Shown here: piece by piece, positions 47,070 through 58,932 of the stretch
Numbering within the stretch: position 1 is the first letter of the stretch
How the letters are laid out: every line of letters begins with the position of its first letter
NCBI GenBank assembly: GCA_036320915.1
Contig: JAXBDG010000027.1
Span: 55,935 to 119,934, forward strand
Source of the DNA: Linnemannia elongata
Lineage: Eukaryota > Mortierellomycota > Mortierellomycetes > Mortierellales > Mortierellaceae
Direction: 5' to 3'
Length of the DNA: 64,000 nucleotides
The notes under the pieces: generated by a model
Database searches by the model: none
The model's input: the letters and a program-made list of their open reading frames with translations, nothing else
What the model was told of the DNA's origin: nothing
Translations under genes and position numbers: made by a program

Positions 47070-49616
47070 GCACACACTTCTATCTCCTTTTTCATGGAGG
47101 GTCGAGGCCGAGCGTGTTATGCACGTGATTGCGAGGTTGGTATCGCCTATATCGACCAAGCAATTGCTGGACCAGAGTCAAGGAAAAGAAAGGGGTGAAA
47201 AGTATGCAGTCTAAGTTAACGAGAAAAAAGAGTTGTTTTATTGTTTTACACCACTGGAGTGATATTTAACCACAGATGTGATAGTTAATCACAGAGGTGG
47301 TAAATAATCACGGAGATGATGATTATTATAAACAATCACGGAGGTGGTAGTTGAGAAGCGACCATCTGCCATGTGGTGATGTGGTCGCTAGCAGCACTTC
47401 TTCGTTAAATAAAAAGACGGGGTAAAATAGAATAAAAAACCCCGTACCGCAACAGGGGGAGAGGCATACGTCACATCATGCACCCTTTGATCCCAGGTCA
47501 GTCTTTGCAAGGCTCGTATTCTGAGTTCTCACGAGCTTGCCTTTCGCCCTCTCTCTCACCCCACGCTAGCTTTTTATTTGGGGATATTCGTCCTTGGTTG
47601 TACACCTTGTTGTTTCTATCAAGATCCAGGCCTAAGAAAAGTATAAGGTTATGGAGGCCCATTCGCGCCGTTATGCTTTGACCACTTTGTAAAAGAAGAA
47701 AACAAAAAAAAAAAAAAAAAAAAAAAAAAAGAAAGCGACGTAGGCACATGTTTTTGCCCAATTTTCTCTTTTTTTATAACACGAGTAGGAGGAAGTTGTC
47801 TACTTGAAAGCTTGTATCGTTCCTCCTTGGCTTCCTCTCGTTCTGCCCCTCACCATCTTTTGTTTTTCTGTTGGATTGATGGTGGAGGTGGTTGTTCCTT
47901 AACTTAATCACTCATTCCTGCTACCTCATCGTTGTTGTTTTTGCTTAACTGTTTTTCTTATGTATAATCGTGTGGGTAAGAAAAGAGCATGCAGGTGATT
48001 AGTATCGCTTGCTTCCTGTTTTCTATCTTTTCGAAGCACCCGTGCACGGGTGCAAGTTTACGAAATGAGAGATACAGGGAGCGGAGAGGAAGGAGAGAGA
48101 GGGAGCAATGGACGACTGTCATTAGAAAAACGACTCATTGTACACAGCTCAGCTGTTGAGAATTCTTACAACGTTTTAAAAAGAGCTACAGTCCGAATTG
48201 GACTTTTCCTCCCTTCTGTTCCATTTTCCTTTTCTCTTTCGTATTATTATACCGCCTCACGACACTCAATTCTCCTCTTCCTCTTTATCCCTCCATCCGT
48301 CCCCCATTCCCTCCACGCACGTTATCCCTTGTCTCCCTTTCTCCTTCGCTCTTTTCTTTTTTCTTAACACCCTTCCCCCTTTCCCTCTACCCCCTCTAGC
48401 TGCTTCCCTCTACTCCCCTCTAGCTGCTCCCCTCTATTCCCCTCTAGCTGCTCCCCTCTACCCCCCTCTTGCTGCTCCCCTCTATTCCCCTCTAGCTGCT
48501 CCCCTCTACCCCCCTCTTGCTGCTTCCCTCTACTCCCCTCTAGATGCTCCCCTCTACTCCCCTCTAGCTGCTCCCTCTACTCCTCCTCACCTTCCCTCTG
48601 CCCTCCTTTAGCCTCTCCTTCTACCTTTCATCTCTCACCAATTCTTATTCTCTTCTACCTTTAGATGCACAATCAGGTCCTTGGCACCTCTCCCTGTAAT
48701 CACTTCCTCTTTGAGTGCAGAATTACACGGACGGCAAGGCATAAGATACCTCGAAGAATAAACTATATTTTGCTTATTTTATTCGTCCTGTATGACATAT
48801 TTGACAAAGAAACAAACGAGCAAACAAGGACTGTGTAGGATCCTGAGCTTGGTGGAGCTTGATTTAGCCTTGTTTCCTTGTGTTTGAATATAAAGAGAGA
48901 TTGAAGAGACGAGATCTGAAAAGAAGACAAAGCGAATGACGGTTCATGTTCAGTAATGGCCTGAAAGATGAGGCTAATTTGTGTTTCGACTCTGGCCAGG
49001 TTCAAGTGTGAACGGGTGTAAAAATGAGTGTAACAAGGATGTAAAAGTCAGGTCAAGATGGCCGGCATCCTGAAGACAAAAAAAAATTCGCCAGCAAAAT
49101 GGACACTCAAGGCGTCAAACACCTTTTGTTGCCTTCTGTCAAATCAATGAGGCAAAAACAAAAAAAATGGACAATTCACAGATAAGGGCGTCGCCTAGTC
49201 AAATGACTTAAGGCATCCAGCAGCGCTGGTCAAACCAGGATTAGACCAATTGTCGGCAAATAAAAACCGCCTCCTTTCTGCTGTAATCCTTACTCAGTTG
49301 TAAAGGAAGCAGAATCGAGTTTTGTTTACAATGGGGTAAGAAAAGGCGATGCCGTATGTTCCTACAAGTATGTAAAAAATGGATTTGGGGCTAATTGATA
49401 CACCATTGTAAACATTCCAAAAAAACCAGAGCCTTACTGGGTTGTTCGACCTTCGTTTTATGAAATGCTTACCTATGTGTGTTTATTCACTCGTTGAGTG
49501 CGTCTTACACTAATGTAAAAGACCCCCTTTCATCGAATCTTTACTCATAGTACACTTTCATGCATACACCCTTGTAAGCATTTAATTTACAGAGTATTGT
49601 AAGAAATTCTTTTTTG
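46296..49616 (-). repeat. Right terminal inverted repeat of the 23-kb element
   Basis: Inverted copy of 26536-29925, with an extra partial copy of the inner roughly 300-bp block at its inner edge (about 46200-46330). Substitutions are rare; for example, single differences occur in the GCGACCATCTGCC stretch near 47360 and near 48945. The CT microsatellite (46979-47050), CA tract and minisatellite (about 48390-48590) differ in copy number from the left arm. Low divergence points to recent insertion or to gene conversion between the arms. Confidence 0.9.
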
Positions 49617-51380
49617 ATTGTCGATATCCTTGAACGGAGGATTGTCGATATCCTTGGGCGGAGGACTGTCAATGTCCTTGGGTGGGGGATTGTTGAATTT
49701 GTCGTTTAAGGCAATGAGCATGTCAACCAGTCGCTTCTTGGAGCCAACAATCCACTCCGACCAGTCTATCATGTTGTCGATACTGTCGCAGGTGGAGATG
49801 CGACCAATCTTGGCGGAAAGTTTGTTGACATTACTATCATCCATAATTGTCTCAAGAACATAGCTCTCTGACTCTCCTGCAACTCCTCTCAACTCCTTGC
49901 GCCTCCAGCCTTCAATCAATTTTTTTGCCTCTAACTTTTGTGCCTGAGAACGGGAACGTGAGCGCTTCGGGGCTGAGTTTGACGGAAGCTTTTGGAGAGC
50001 TGTTGTTCCGGCATTATTGGAATCGGCAGAGCCTGCGTGAGTTTTGTTGAGCCTGGAATCACAAACATCACAGCAGTTGTCGACCTCTTTATGTTTGTTG
50101 TCAAAGACTCGGTTGAATATCTTTCTGCGACAGTCGTCGGTGTTGATGTAATCCCTGAGGTTGTGATCAATGCTGGCTTGTTTAGCGGTACCACGCAACA
50201 CGCATAAAATACCAACGCCTCGAAGTGCTGAAGATCGAGCTGCACGTCCAAGACGTTGAGCGAGCGTGGTAATATTAGTCGGGCACTTGACTTGAACCAC
50301 TCGAATGATGTCGTCAATGTCACATCCCATGCCTGCGGCCTCCGTAGACAACAGTACCCGGATCTGGCCCTTCCTGAATCTCGACATGTAGAGTTCCTTG
50401 GTTTCGAATGTGAGCCCTGCATAATAATAGCCGATCCAACGCGGGTTTTTATTGCTGGTCCTGGCTTTTTCAATAAGTCGCTTGTAAACTCTGACCAGAG
50501 TTGCGGTGGAGTCGAAGTAGACGACTGACTTTTTGAAATCCAGAAGAAAGTCTAAGCTCTCCATGCAAGTGTTGTTGTCCTTGAATTGTCTGACCTCATA
50601 TCTGATATTTGGGCGATCGGTATTCCCTCTAACGACTGGGACATCCTTGCTGAAATGAAGACTCGTAATAACATCATCCAGAATCTGACCATGTAGCGTT
50701 GCCGAGACTGCGATAAATGCCACACCGGGCGGGACTCTACAACGCAGCTCTCCTATCAAAGCATAGTCCGTCCTGAAGTCCGAGCCCCAGGTACTTATGC
50801 AGTGCGCCTCGTCAATAACTACTGCCTGTACTCGCGTTCGCCATCTTGGATTCTCCCAAAGGGACACAAAACGGTCGTTCCCAAAGATGGTCTCCGGGGA
50901 CATAAATACAGCTTGATACTCTCCGGCCGACAGCGCGCTCTCCAAGGTACTCGGCAGGTCCACACGACTATGAATGCAGATACTCTTGATGTCTACTGAG
51001 TGAAGTTTTCGGTGTTGTTCCTCCATAAGTGCAATCAAGGGCGAGATCACGACAATGACACGGCTTTTCCATAACACCAAAGGAAGGAAATAAGCCAACG
51101 TCTTCCCCCAGCCGCAGCCTGCAATAAGAATGCAATCCTCTCCCCGACCTATATGCTTGACGACGGCCTCTTGTTGCTTCTTGGGCTCAAATCCAAAGTA
51201 TTCTTGACACAACTCTGAGGCGTTCGCTGGATACACACACACTTGTTTGAACGGGTTCGACTCGATGCTCTGGTGCGACTGGATTGTTGCAAAGCCTAAT
51301 CGAGCTGTCATTCCTTTTTTCTTGCGTCTACGCACTGCTTGAGTGGCCTTCCTCACGATAGCCTTTCTCCCGATAGCCAT
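49587..51380 (-). CDS. RecQ-like DEAD/DEAH-box helicase, 3' end altered by the 23-kb element
   Basis: 597 codons of open frame without introns from ATG 51380 (MAIGRKAIV; an in-frame ATG at 51542 would add a hydrophobic stretch). Helicase motifs in order: motif I AGCGWGKT, Ia SPLIALMEEQ, II DEAHCISTWG, III SATL, then TNITTLAQRLGRAARS (motif VI). The RecQ-type Cys cluster ends in CCDVC. The C-terminal linker has three copies of a PPPKDIDN-like unit (24-bp minisatellite, 49617-49690). The last native base is 49617; from 49616 the frame runs into the element and stops at 49587, adding about ten foreign residues. Motif I has Cys-Gly-Trp in place of the usual Gly-Ser region. See the Crinkler-type gene at 23659-26418, which may be its other half. 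Confidence 0.85.
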   Translation of the reverse strand: MAIGRKAIVRKATQAVRRRKKKGMTARLGFATIQSHQSIESNPFKQVCVYPANASELCQEYFGFEPKKQQEAVVKHIGRGEDCILIAGCGWGKTLAYFLPLVLWKSRVIVVISPLIALMEEQHRKLHSVDIKSICIHSRVDLPSTLESALSAGEYQAVFMSPETIFGNDRFVSLWENPRWRTRVQAVVIDEAHCISTWGSDFRTDYALIGELRCRVPPGVAFIAVSATLHGQILDDVITSLHFSKDVPVVRGNTDRPNIRYEVRQFKDNNTCMESLDFLLDFKKSVVYFDSTATLVRVYKRLIEKARTSNKNPRWIGYYYAGLTFETKELYMSRFRKGQIRVLLSTEAAGMGCDIDDIIRVVQVKCPTNITTLAQRLGRAARSSALRGVGILCVLRGTAKQASIDHNLRDYINTDDCRRKIFNRVFDNKHKEVDNCCDVCDSRLNKTHAGSADSNNAGTTALQKLPSNSAPKRSRSRSQAQKLEAKKLIEGWRRKELRGVAGESESYVLETIMDDSNVNKLSAKIGRISTCDSIDNMIDWSEWIVGSKKRLVDMLIALNDKFNNPPPKDIDSPPPKDIDNPPFKDIDNQKRISYNTL

Positions 51381-51965
51381 ACTGACAATGGGGCGAGAGA
51401 ACTGAAAGGGGCAGTGACAATAGCAAAAGGCGACGGCAGAGAGAGAGAACAGTCGGAAGGCGCTGGCTTTGAAGCGGTGTTTGGTAGGGATAGAGAGAGC
51501 TGTAAATATGGCTAGTGGGGATATGAAAGGAGAGAGAAGCAAGGTTTATTTACTTAGGCTGAGGGAAGCAGAGAGAAAGGGGGATGAACTACAGAGATGA
51601 CAAGCGTTGATGAGGGCAATCAGATGATGAAGAGAGATGAACAGTGCGAGTGTGAGAACGAGCAGCCTTGCTTTTGGGGAGTAAAAGACCCTTAACTGCC
51701 TTGCTATTGGGGGGAGAAACCCTTAACAACCTTCCTTTTTGGTTTTACGACCCGCTCCGCCAATAACTCAAAATTTTGACCCAGACCCTCACTGCGTGAG
51801 GTCTTCGCTGCGCGAAGGAATTGGATTCTAACCCACGAGGGGAGGGGATGGAAGCGAGACTACACTGCGCGACACTGTGGCAAAAGAAGTGGCAAATGGA
51901 GAGTATTTGTTTTCGTGTGGCAGTGTGACCAAATAAGGAGATTGACTTGGGTTCATTTGACCCTT
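51381..51965. other. Upstream region of the RecQ-like gene
   Basis: Purine-rich on the + strand (GAGAGA tracts at 51440-51620), that is, pyrimidine-rich on the coding strand, as in other promoters here. A short inverted word CTCACTGCGTGAG lies near 51788. No other gene is seen. Confidence 0.4.
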
Positions 51966-52100
51966 ACATGAATGCGACACAATATATGCCAGTAGACTCG
52001 GCCTCAAGACCTTACATCCTCTGCGCATGTGAGTCAGGATTGGAACGACTCTTTTACACCGCCACTCTACAAATCTGTCATATTGTCAAAACATTGCCCT
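51966..52100 (+). pseudogene. F-box fragment related to the F-box/LRR gene
   Basis: The + strand reads LTSSAHVSQDWNDSFTPPLY followed by KSVILSKH. This aligns with LASCARVSQDWNNSFSPPLY of the gene at 15930-17489, with high similarity also at the DNA level (GTGAGTCAGGATTGGAAC shared exactly). A TAG precedes it in the same frame near 51993, and no leucine-rich repeats follow, so it is a relic. Confidence 0.7.
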
Positions 52101-52899
52101 AGCATAGAATCTGTCAAGAGAAACAAGCACTTCATATAATACCAGAAGATTCAGCACTCCGCCTTTGAACACTGTCGTCGACACCTGGACCAGACAAAGT
52201 AGTTTTATTGTGCCTTTCAACCATAATGAGCAAAAAAAACTAACCTCTAATGTAGTTGTTTTTCTTACCCTACACTCCATGTTTTCTTCAGTTCCCTTAA
52301 AATTTGTTTTATACAACCGTGATCGATGCCGAATGCCAATGTTGAGCACAAATCGTGTACTAATCCTTGTAGAAAATGGCGAAGCAAATGTTACATCTAA
52401 CAACCCATGCTCTGATAGCTGTTTTCTTTTTCAGCTGATATTTTCCACGCCTTTCGTCAAAAGTCTTCTGCACAGCGGTCGATTGGCGAAGCAAAGGGAG
52501 TCGTCAAACTGCGCATTTGACATTTTTCTGTCAACTGCGCAGACCCTCTAATACGAAAATACGAACAAAAACCTACGCCCCGACGTACTCGCAAACACAA
52601 GGTGCACGCTTGCCAGTGGCAGAGATGTGTCGTCTGTGCTGTCTGTGTTCTGTTTGTTCCCGGTGATCCTGAAAGGGGCTCTCATTTTTCAATTTTGCAA
52701 TGGTGTGAACATGCAAAATCATCCAGCTTTTCCTTTCTAGTCAAAAACAAACGGGAAAGATAACACACACTGAATAGGGAGAAGAATGTACTTCATGAGT
52801 GAAAGGGACCATTGTCGTTGTTCGCGTATCTTTTATTGAGTTTTTTTTTGTACATAGTATCATTCTCGCGGGCGAGTATGGGTGGAGTATCCCTGTCCT
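52101..52899. other. Intergenic region
   Basis: No gene or clear repeat is seen. A short open frame at 52165-52551 has no family resemblance. Confidence 0.35.
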
Positions 52900-55083
52900 T
52901 CAAACTGCAGCGACAGGCTGCTCTGATGATCCGTCCGCCTGTGTTCTCGCCTGAGGTCCTTTGATATACAAACTGGGTTGATGTGCCCGTGGGATGGCGC
53001 CATTGTCCTCGGCCGGCGGCAAAAACGCAACCTGAGGACGATAGCAGAACTGACGAGACTCTACTTTCCGCATAACGAATCCAGGGATGTGCTTGAAAAA
53101 TTGTCGAATGATCTTTGACTTAAACGACTATATATTGCACATAGAGTGAAGTTGCGGAGGAACAAAGGGGATGGGCAATTAATTAAAATACACTATACCA
53201 ACCGAACAAACGAAAACTAGCATATTGCATGGATGCTTTTGATAGACATACCTGGCCAACCATCGTACGGAAGACCTTGCTGCTTTCAAAGGCAGTGTTG
53301 ACCCAGCTGATACGCTCGTTCTTATACTCCCTGAAAACGGCTTCGATATCCTTGGTGGTAGGGTTTAGTGGCATTCCGTTGAGATAGTTTGCCAAGACAA
53401 TGGCGTCGTGCATGGCGTTGGTAGCCCCCACGCCTCCAGAAGGACTGAACTATAAATGAACAAGATTAAGACAAACAAATCCAGTGAGTAAATAATTGCG
53501 TGCATATTGAGGGTCGACATTACCTCCTGTCCTTTTGAAAGGGAATCCAATCCTACCTTGTGGCATGCTAGCAGGAAATGGAGGGGATATAAGAAAAAAA
53601 ATTAGCAAGGGAATGCTTGGGCACCTTGATACCTCCATCGTTTGCTGGTTATGCTGTGCCTGGTAGCTTACCGTCGCCAAGGAGGACAGTGCGACCGTCG
53701 TACCACGTCTCAAACACCTTTTCTTCCAAGCTAGCTTTAGAAATATACTCCTTCGAAGACCAGGCAAACAGGTCTCCTAGAGTAAGATCTTTGCCATCAC
53801 CGCCCATAACAGGAAAATCCTTAACCTCATCACACATTGCTTTGGCTGCTTCGGGACCCCAGTCAGAGTTTTTGAACGCCTCGTCTTCCTTGTTGGTCTC
53901 ATTTTCGAGAAAACGAATGACAAAGTATGCTACGGTTGACTCTGAGGTGGTGTACGTTGACCACTAGATACAGAGGCAAAAAAAAAAGGTGTGTCAGCCA
54001 CCTTGGTGTTGTGTAACTTACAATTGACATTTCCCTACCCACATGAACGTTTTTTCAAGACTTACAGAGTACATTTTTTCGGTACCAATAATACGACGGA
54101 ACAAACACTCCTGGTGCTTGAGATCGGGGAAATCCTCCGTCGTAATAGGAAGAGTCTGGCCGACAAGACAGATTGTGCTGAATGGGAGAGGCAACGCATC
54201 AGATGGTGGGAGTTTCTTAGCCTCCTTCAACTTCTCATAAAGACCATTACGCACGGCACTGTAAGCTCCGTCGGCTCCGATAAGGATATCACCTCTTGCT
54301 TCGGTTCCGTCACTGAAACGAAGGACGACGCCTTTGTCGTTTTGGTCCATACCGACGATCTTTTTGCCGGTATGAATGTGTTCCTTGGGCATGTGGCGCT
54401 GGAGTAGGCCGTAAAATTGTGGGCGAGTGACCATGTAACCCTTTGCGCCAAATCTATGATTACATATGAGGAGGAAGAACTTTGTTAGTCTTGTTCGCAA
54501 ATCACGAAACGATATTCTCTCCGCAAATGAAGCGTCGCGCATCCGTTACTCTGGGGTGGTTGCGTACTCTGTCTCGTGTTGTGCAAACTCCATGGTGAAA
54601 TCAACCTTGCGTTCTTCGGTACACATCAGGATATTGGCAGCATATTTGCCGATGGCAACAAAATCGTCGTAGATCCCGCACTGTTTGAAAAAAGGAGCCG
54701 TCGTGCTGTTTAGAAACATCGATGAGCCTTTGGATGTCATATGCAAAAAGAAAAATGTATGGGTCAGAAGGGTACTCTATGTCTGAGTGAGACAAAAAAT
54801 ATAAATCGATCGAATGGCGATCATCACATCATATTCAGGCACGGGCGACAGTGATGGAGATGGAGAAGGGAGAAAGGGGAAGAGAGAGGAAGAGACAGAG
54901 TGGGGTATGTCCAAGTTGAGACGTACCGAGGGGCTTGACGTCGGTGGCACGCTCATAGATTTCAAAGGGGATACCGGCCTTGTGAAGGAGCAGGCCCATG
55001 GTAAGACCTCCCAGTCCTCCTCCGGCGATAAGGACCTTAGGTCGCCCTTCGCTATGGCTCTGTTGTGTTGAAGTTGTTGACAT
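52900..55083 (-). CDS. FAD-dependent monooxygenase, paralogue A
   Basis: 474-aa protein from seven exons: 55083-54927, 54727-54568, 54453-54066, 53963-53672, 53567-53557, 53449-53252 and 53118-52900; all phases fit. It belongs to the FAD_binding_3 aromatic-hydroxylase-like flavoproteins. The N-terminal dinucleotide fold is VLIAGGGLGGLTMGLLLHKA with the FAD-ribose acidic end IYER. The DG motif is GDILIGADGAYSAVR. The GD motif is LLGDGACHK-SPSGGVG, split by an 11-nt microexon. Such enzymes use NAD(P)H and oxygen to hydroxylate small aromatic or isoprenoid substrates; the substrate is unknown. No membrane anchor is obvious. It is first (rightward to leftward, last) of four tandem copies on the same strand, each with its own spacer, so not an operon. 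Confidence 0.9.
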
Positions 55084-55843
55084 GGAGGTGATGGTTGTTG
55101 TGCAGTTGTCGAGATCTCGAGTTGGTGGCGATTAGATGAGGATGAGAAGTAGGGGAGAGATTGAATGTAAAAAGAAAAAACGAGGAAGGAAGAGGTGATG
55201 AGGATGGAGAAGGCGAAGAAGAAAAGGTGAGAATTAGAAGAAAGAGATGTCGAAAACAAAAAGAAGGGAAAGACGAGGCAAAGGAGAGGAGAGGAAGAGA
55301 CAATGTTCTGTCTTTAGAAACATGGATGGATCCCGTTTGTTATTTTTCCTTTGTACGACATTGACATCCTCACGTCTTCGGGCAAGTGGAAAATAAACAA
55401 AACTAAAAGAGAGCCATGGTCGGATGGAAAGGATGGAAAGGAGAGGAGCACAAACAGGTAATCCCAGGTTGGCAGAACATCAAGCTGCATCAGAATGGCC
55501 GCATGCTTGTTATCCTGCCCCAGCAAGGATGCCCATGCACCAATGCATGCTGTTTGCAGCCAGCTGGTGTCATGTATGAACTGACAGTAGCTAGGGGTGT
55601 GGGCGTTTGGTTTGTTTGCATTCCCTTGAATCCAATTGCTCACATTTTCATCACCTGTCTTCGAAAATTACCCACACTCATGCTTTTAGTTCTCAGACAC
55701 AAACGAAAAGAGAGAGAGAGAGAGGAGTGCAAGGGTGTGGAGAGAGACGTATATAAAGGAGCCGTGGAAAGGTTTTCTCAAGAAGTACTACTTTTGACCT
55801 ACGTCGAACTATTTGGAAGGGAAAGGGAGGGGGTATCAACTAT
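55084..55843. other. Spacer between monooxygenase A and B
   Basis: Promoter region of gene A (pyrimidine-rich on the minus strand). No other gene is recognised. Confidence 0.4.
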
Positions 55844-57980
55844 TTACACAATGCGGGTCATCACAGTCTCAAGCCCGACGGGTGCCTTGACAGACAAACT
55901 GGGTTGATGAGCAGGGCGGACACGACCATTATCCTCGGCAAGAGGCAAGAACGCAACCTGAGGGCGGTAACTGAATGCGCGTGCCTGGATGCGATTGAAG
56001 AGCCATGGAGGGATGTGCTTTGAGACATATCTGGTTGACTTTGAGGCGAACGACTGAGATTCCCAGAACGAGAGGAGAAATAAAGTTAAAGAAAGAAGCG
56101 CTCATACATGTTGTTCACAATGTAGTCCCCAATTAGCCCGCCAGAGTGCTCTGCTTATTCTTACCTGCCCGACCATGGTTCGGTGAGTCTGACTGATTTT
56201 GTGTGCATCCTTGACCCATGGCATACGCTCTACCTGATATGCCTTGAAGGCTGCCTCGATCTCCTCGGCGATGGGGTGGAAGGGAAGACCGTTGATCAGG
56301 TTTGCGAGCACCATGGCATCTTGAACGGCGTTCGCAGGACCAACTCCTCCAGCAGGATTCAGCTACAGGAACGAAAATTCAAAGAGTTATAAAAGAGGCG
56401 AGTTAGGAAAGATGTTCTTGAGTTAGGACATGTCTGTATTCTCTTCTAGGAGACTAAGCGTGAAATCTACCTTGTGGCACGCTAAACAAAACGAAAAACA
56501 AAAAAAAAACGTTCGGTTAAAGAATAAAAACAACAAACATAAACAAGAATGCAAGAATGCAAGACATGTAACAATCACAGTCTCGATTGTCTTTCCTCTC
56601 TCCCCTGCCCTCCCCTCTGTTCACACATACCATCTCCAATGAGAACTGTGCGGCAATGGTACCAAGTCTTGAGTACCTTCTCCTCCAGCATAAATTTGGA
56701 GATGTGCTCCTTGTTTGACCAAGCAAAAAAGTCCGCCATTGTATACTTGTGGTCTCCTCCGCTGATGACTGGAAGTCCTTGACCTCCTCACACATCGCCA
56801 GTACTGCCTCGGGTCCAAATTCCGAGTTACGGAAAGCATCGTTTTCCTTGCTTGATTCACCTGTTAGAAATTGAATAACCATATATGCCATGGTTCCCTG
56901 GGCGGTGTTGTATGTCGACCACTAAAAGAAAAGGGCATCAGTGGGTGTCAGTTGTATTGGTGATTTTGCGGGATACATTTATGAGAGCATTATTTTTTCT
57001 TCACCCACACTTTCCGTCTCACCTCCTTCATACATACAGAATACATCTTGTCCGTGCCGATGGTACGGCGCATTCGACACTGCTCCTGTGCGATATCAGG
57101 GAACTCTTCGGGTGTGAGGGGACGAGTTTGGCCCACAAGGCAGACTGTGCTGAAAGGGAGAGGGAGTAGGTCGGATGGAGGGAGAGTACCAGCCTTCTTC
57201 AACTTGGCATAGAGCCCCTGGCGCACGGCACTGTAAGCACCATCAGCTCCGACAAGAATGTCTCCCTCAGCCTCTGTCCTGTCGCTGAAGCGGATAAGGA
57301 CGCCATTCCCTCCCTGGTCCATGGTGAGCACCTTTTTGCCAAGGTGGATGCGTTCTTTGGGAATCTGACGCATGAGCAGGCCGTACAACGCTGGGCGAGT
57401 GATCATGTAGCCCCTTGCTCCAAACCTACAGGCAAGAAAAATAGAAACAGCGTGTTTAATTGCCAGGAATTAACAGTGAGGGATATCAAAGCATGGGATG
57501 ATCAAAGCACTCCTTGCTTACTCTTGCTCGTGCCCTTCAAAATCTATAGAGAACTCAACCTCCCGTTGCTCGTTACACATCTTGATCGCAGAAACATATT
57601 TTCCCAGTGCAGCAAACTCTTCGTAGATCCCACACTGCTTAAAGAGGTTGGCAGTTGTGCAATTGAAGTACATCGCCGCACCTACCAAAATAAAAAGGTT
57701 AGATATGGGTTTTGAAGCCCTCTAGTAAGACTTTTAAGGTCACCAATCAGTCAACAGTGATCAAGAGCCAATTGAATAGAAGGATCCAGGAACAAAAGGT
57801 CTTACCGAGGGGTTTAACCTCAGGAGCTTTGTCGTAGATATCAAAGGGGATACCAGCCTTGTGGAGGAGCATGCCCAGGGTAAGCCCTCCCAGACCAGCT
57901 CCTACAATAAGGACCTTGGGTCGTTTGGCGTACATGATAGAACGGTCGTGCTTAAAGGTGACAGCTGGGTTGATCTCCAT
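55844..57980 (-). pseudogene. FAD-dependent monooxygenase, paralogue B, with a 1-nt frameshift in exon 4
   Basis: Seven exons matching paralogue A one for one: 57980-57806, 57681-57522, 57425-57038, 56921-56631, 56481-56471 (microexon), 56362-56165 and 56053-55844. The FAD-binding motif VLIVGAGLGGLTLGMLLHKA, the DG motif GDILVGADGAYSAVR and the ACHK microexon are kept. Exon 4 is 291 nt where A, C and D have 292. The frame breaks after EVKDF at about 56771, where a G (+ strand) appears to be missing, and the family sequence resumes one frame over (TMADFFAWSNKEHIS). Splice sites are otherwise intact, so this is a young pseudogene or a sequencing error in a G run. Confidence 0.8.
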
Positions 57981-58932
57981 GGTGTGCTGATGTAGAAAAG
58001 TCGAAATGGCAGGTTGAAGAGAAAGGAAATTGGTTTTCGAATGGAGGGATGGAGACGATCAAGAAGGAAGAGAAAGGTGGTGATGACAAAGAAGTGATGC
58101 ACAAAAAAAGAGAATGATGCACAAAAAGAGAGATGCCGAGTACAGACAAGAGGTGGGGGATGGAGAAATAAGTCGAAAAAGCTCACTCTACCTCTCTCCC
58201 TCTGTCTTACTTTCAGACATCGTGGTGTTGTTGCCTTTTGTATTTCGCATTTGTACGACAACGACCTGTTCTGCGAATGAAAGGATTAATGAACAAAATG
58301 AGCCAAAGGGCGACAAAGATGGAGGGAGGATGGGAGTACGAGATAAGTAATACAGACGTGAGTAAATTACCAGTCAGTACGGGCAAAAGGTTGCGCGAAG
58401 GGAGGGTCGAGAACCTAGTTCAAAGGGGAAGGACTGTCGCATCACATCCTCCTTTCGTCAACGGACGAGAGGAGGCAGAAAACGTCCTTTGCTCGGACCA
58501 GCTCCTCCAAGAAATACAATTGCGTTGAACGTTCATACAGACAGATTTATGCCATTTCCACAAAAGACGAAAAGGGTTGTGTTAAGAACTTACATGGACC
58601 AGGTCTGGCGTAAGTTGTCTTACTCTCTGTCTGTCATTTGCCTATCCTTTTTATGATCTCAATTGCTCTCATATCTTGTCATTTTTCACTGGCGTTCCTC
58701 CACACGTGTTCACGGCTCAATGCACTGGTCAGCTGCGACCATGCACACCTTGTGGGTTAACCATTGACATGTATGGACATGCACCTTTGGAGAAAAAATG
58801 AATAAAAAAGTGCAGAGAGCGCCATCTAACCAGCTGCAATACGAAGGATATTTTACCTCTGGATATAACAACACTAAACAAAATATCTCTAGTGAACTTA
58901 TTTTTAGGAGCATCTAGCATAGTTCAGACATT
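57981..58932. other. Spacer between monooxygenase B and C
   Basis: Upstream of gene B, pyrimidine-rich on the minus strand. No gene is recognised in the remainder. Confidence 0.4.
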
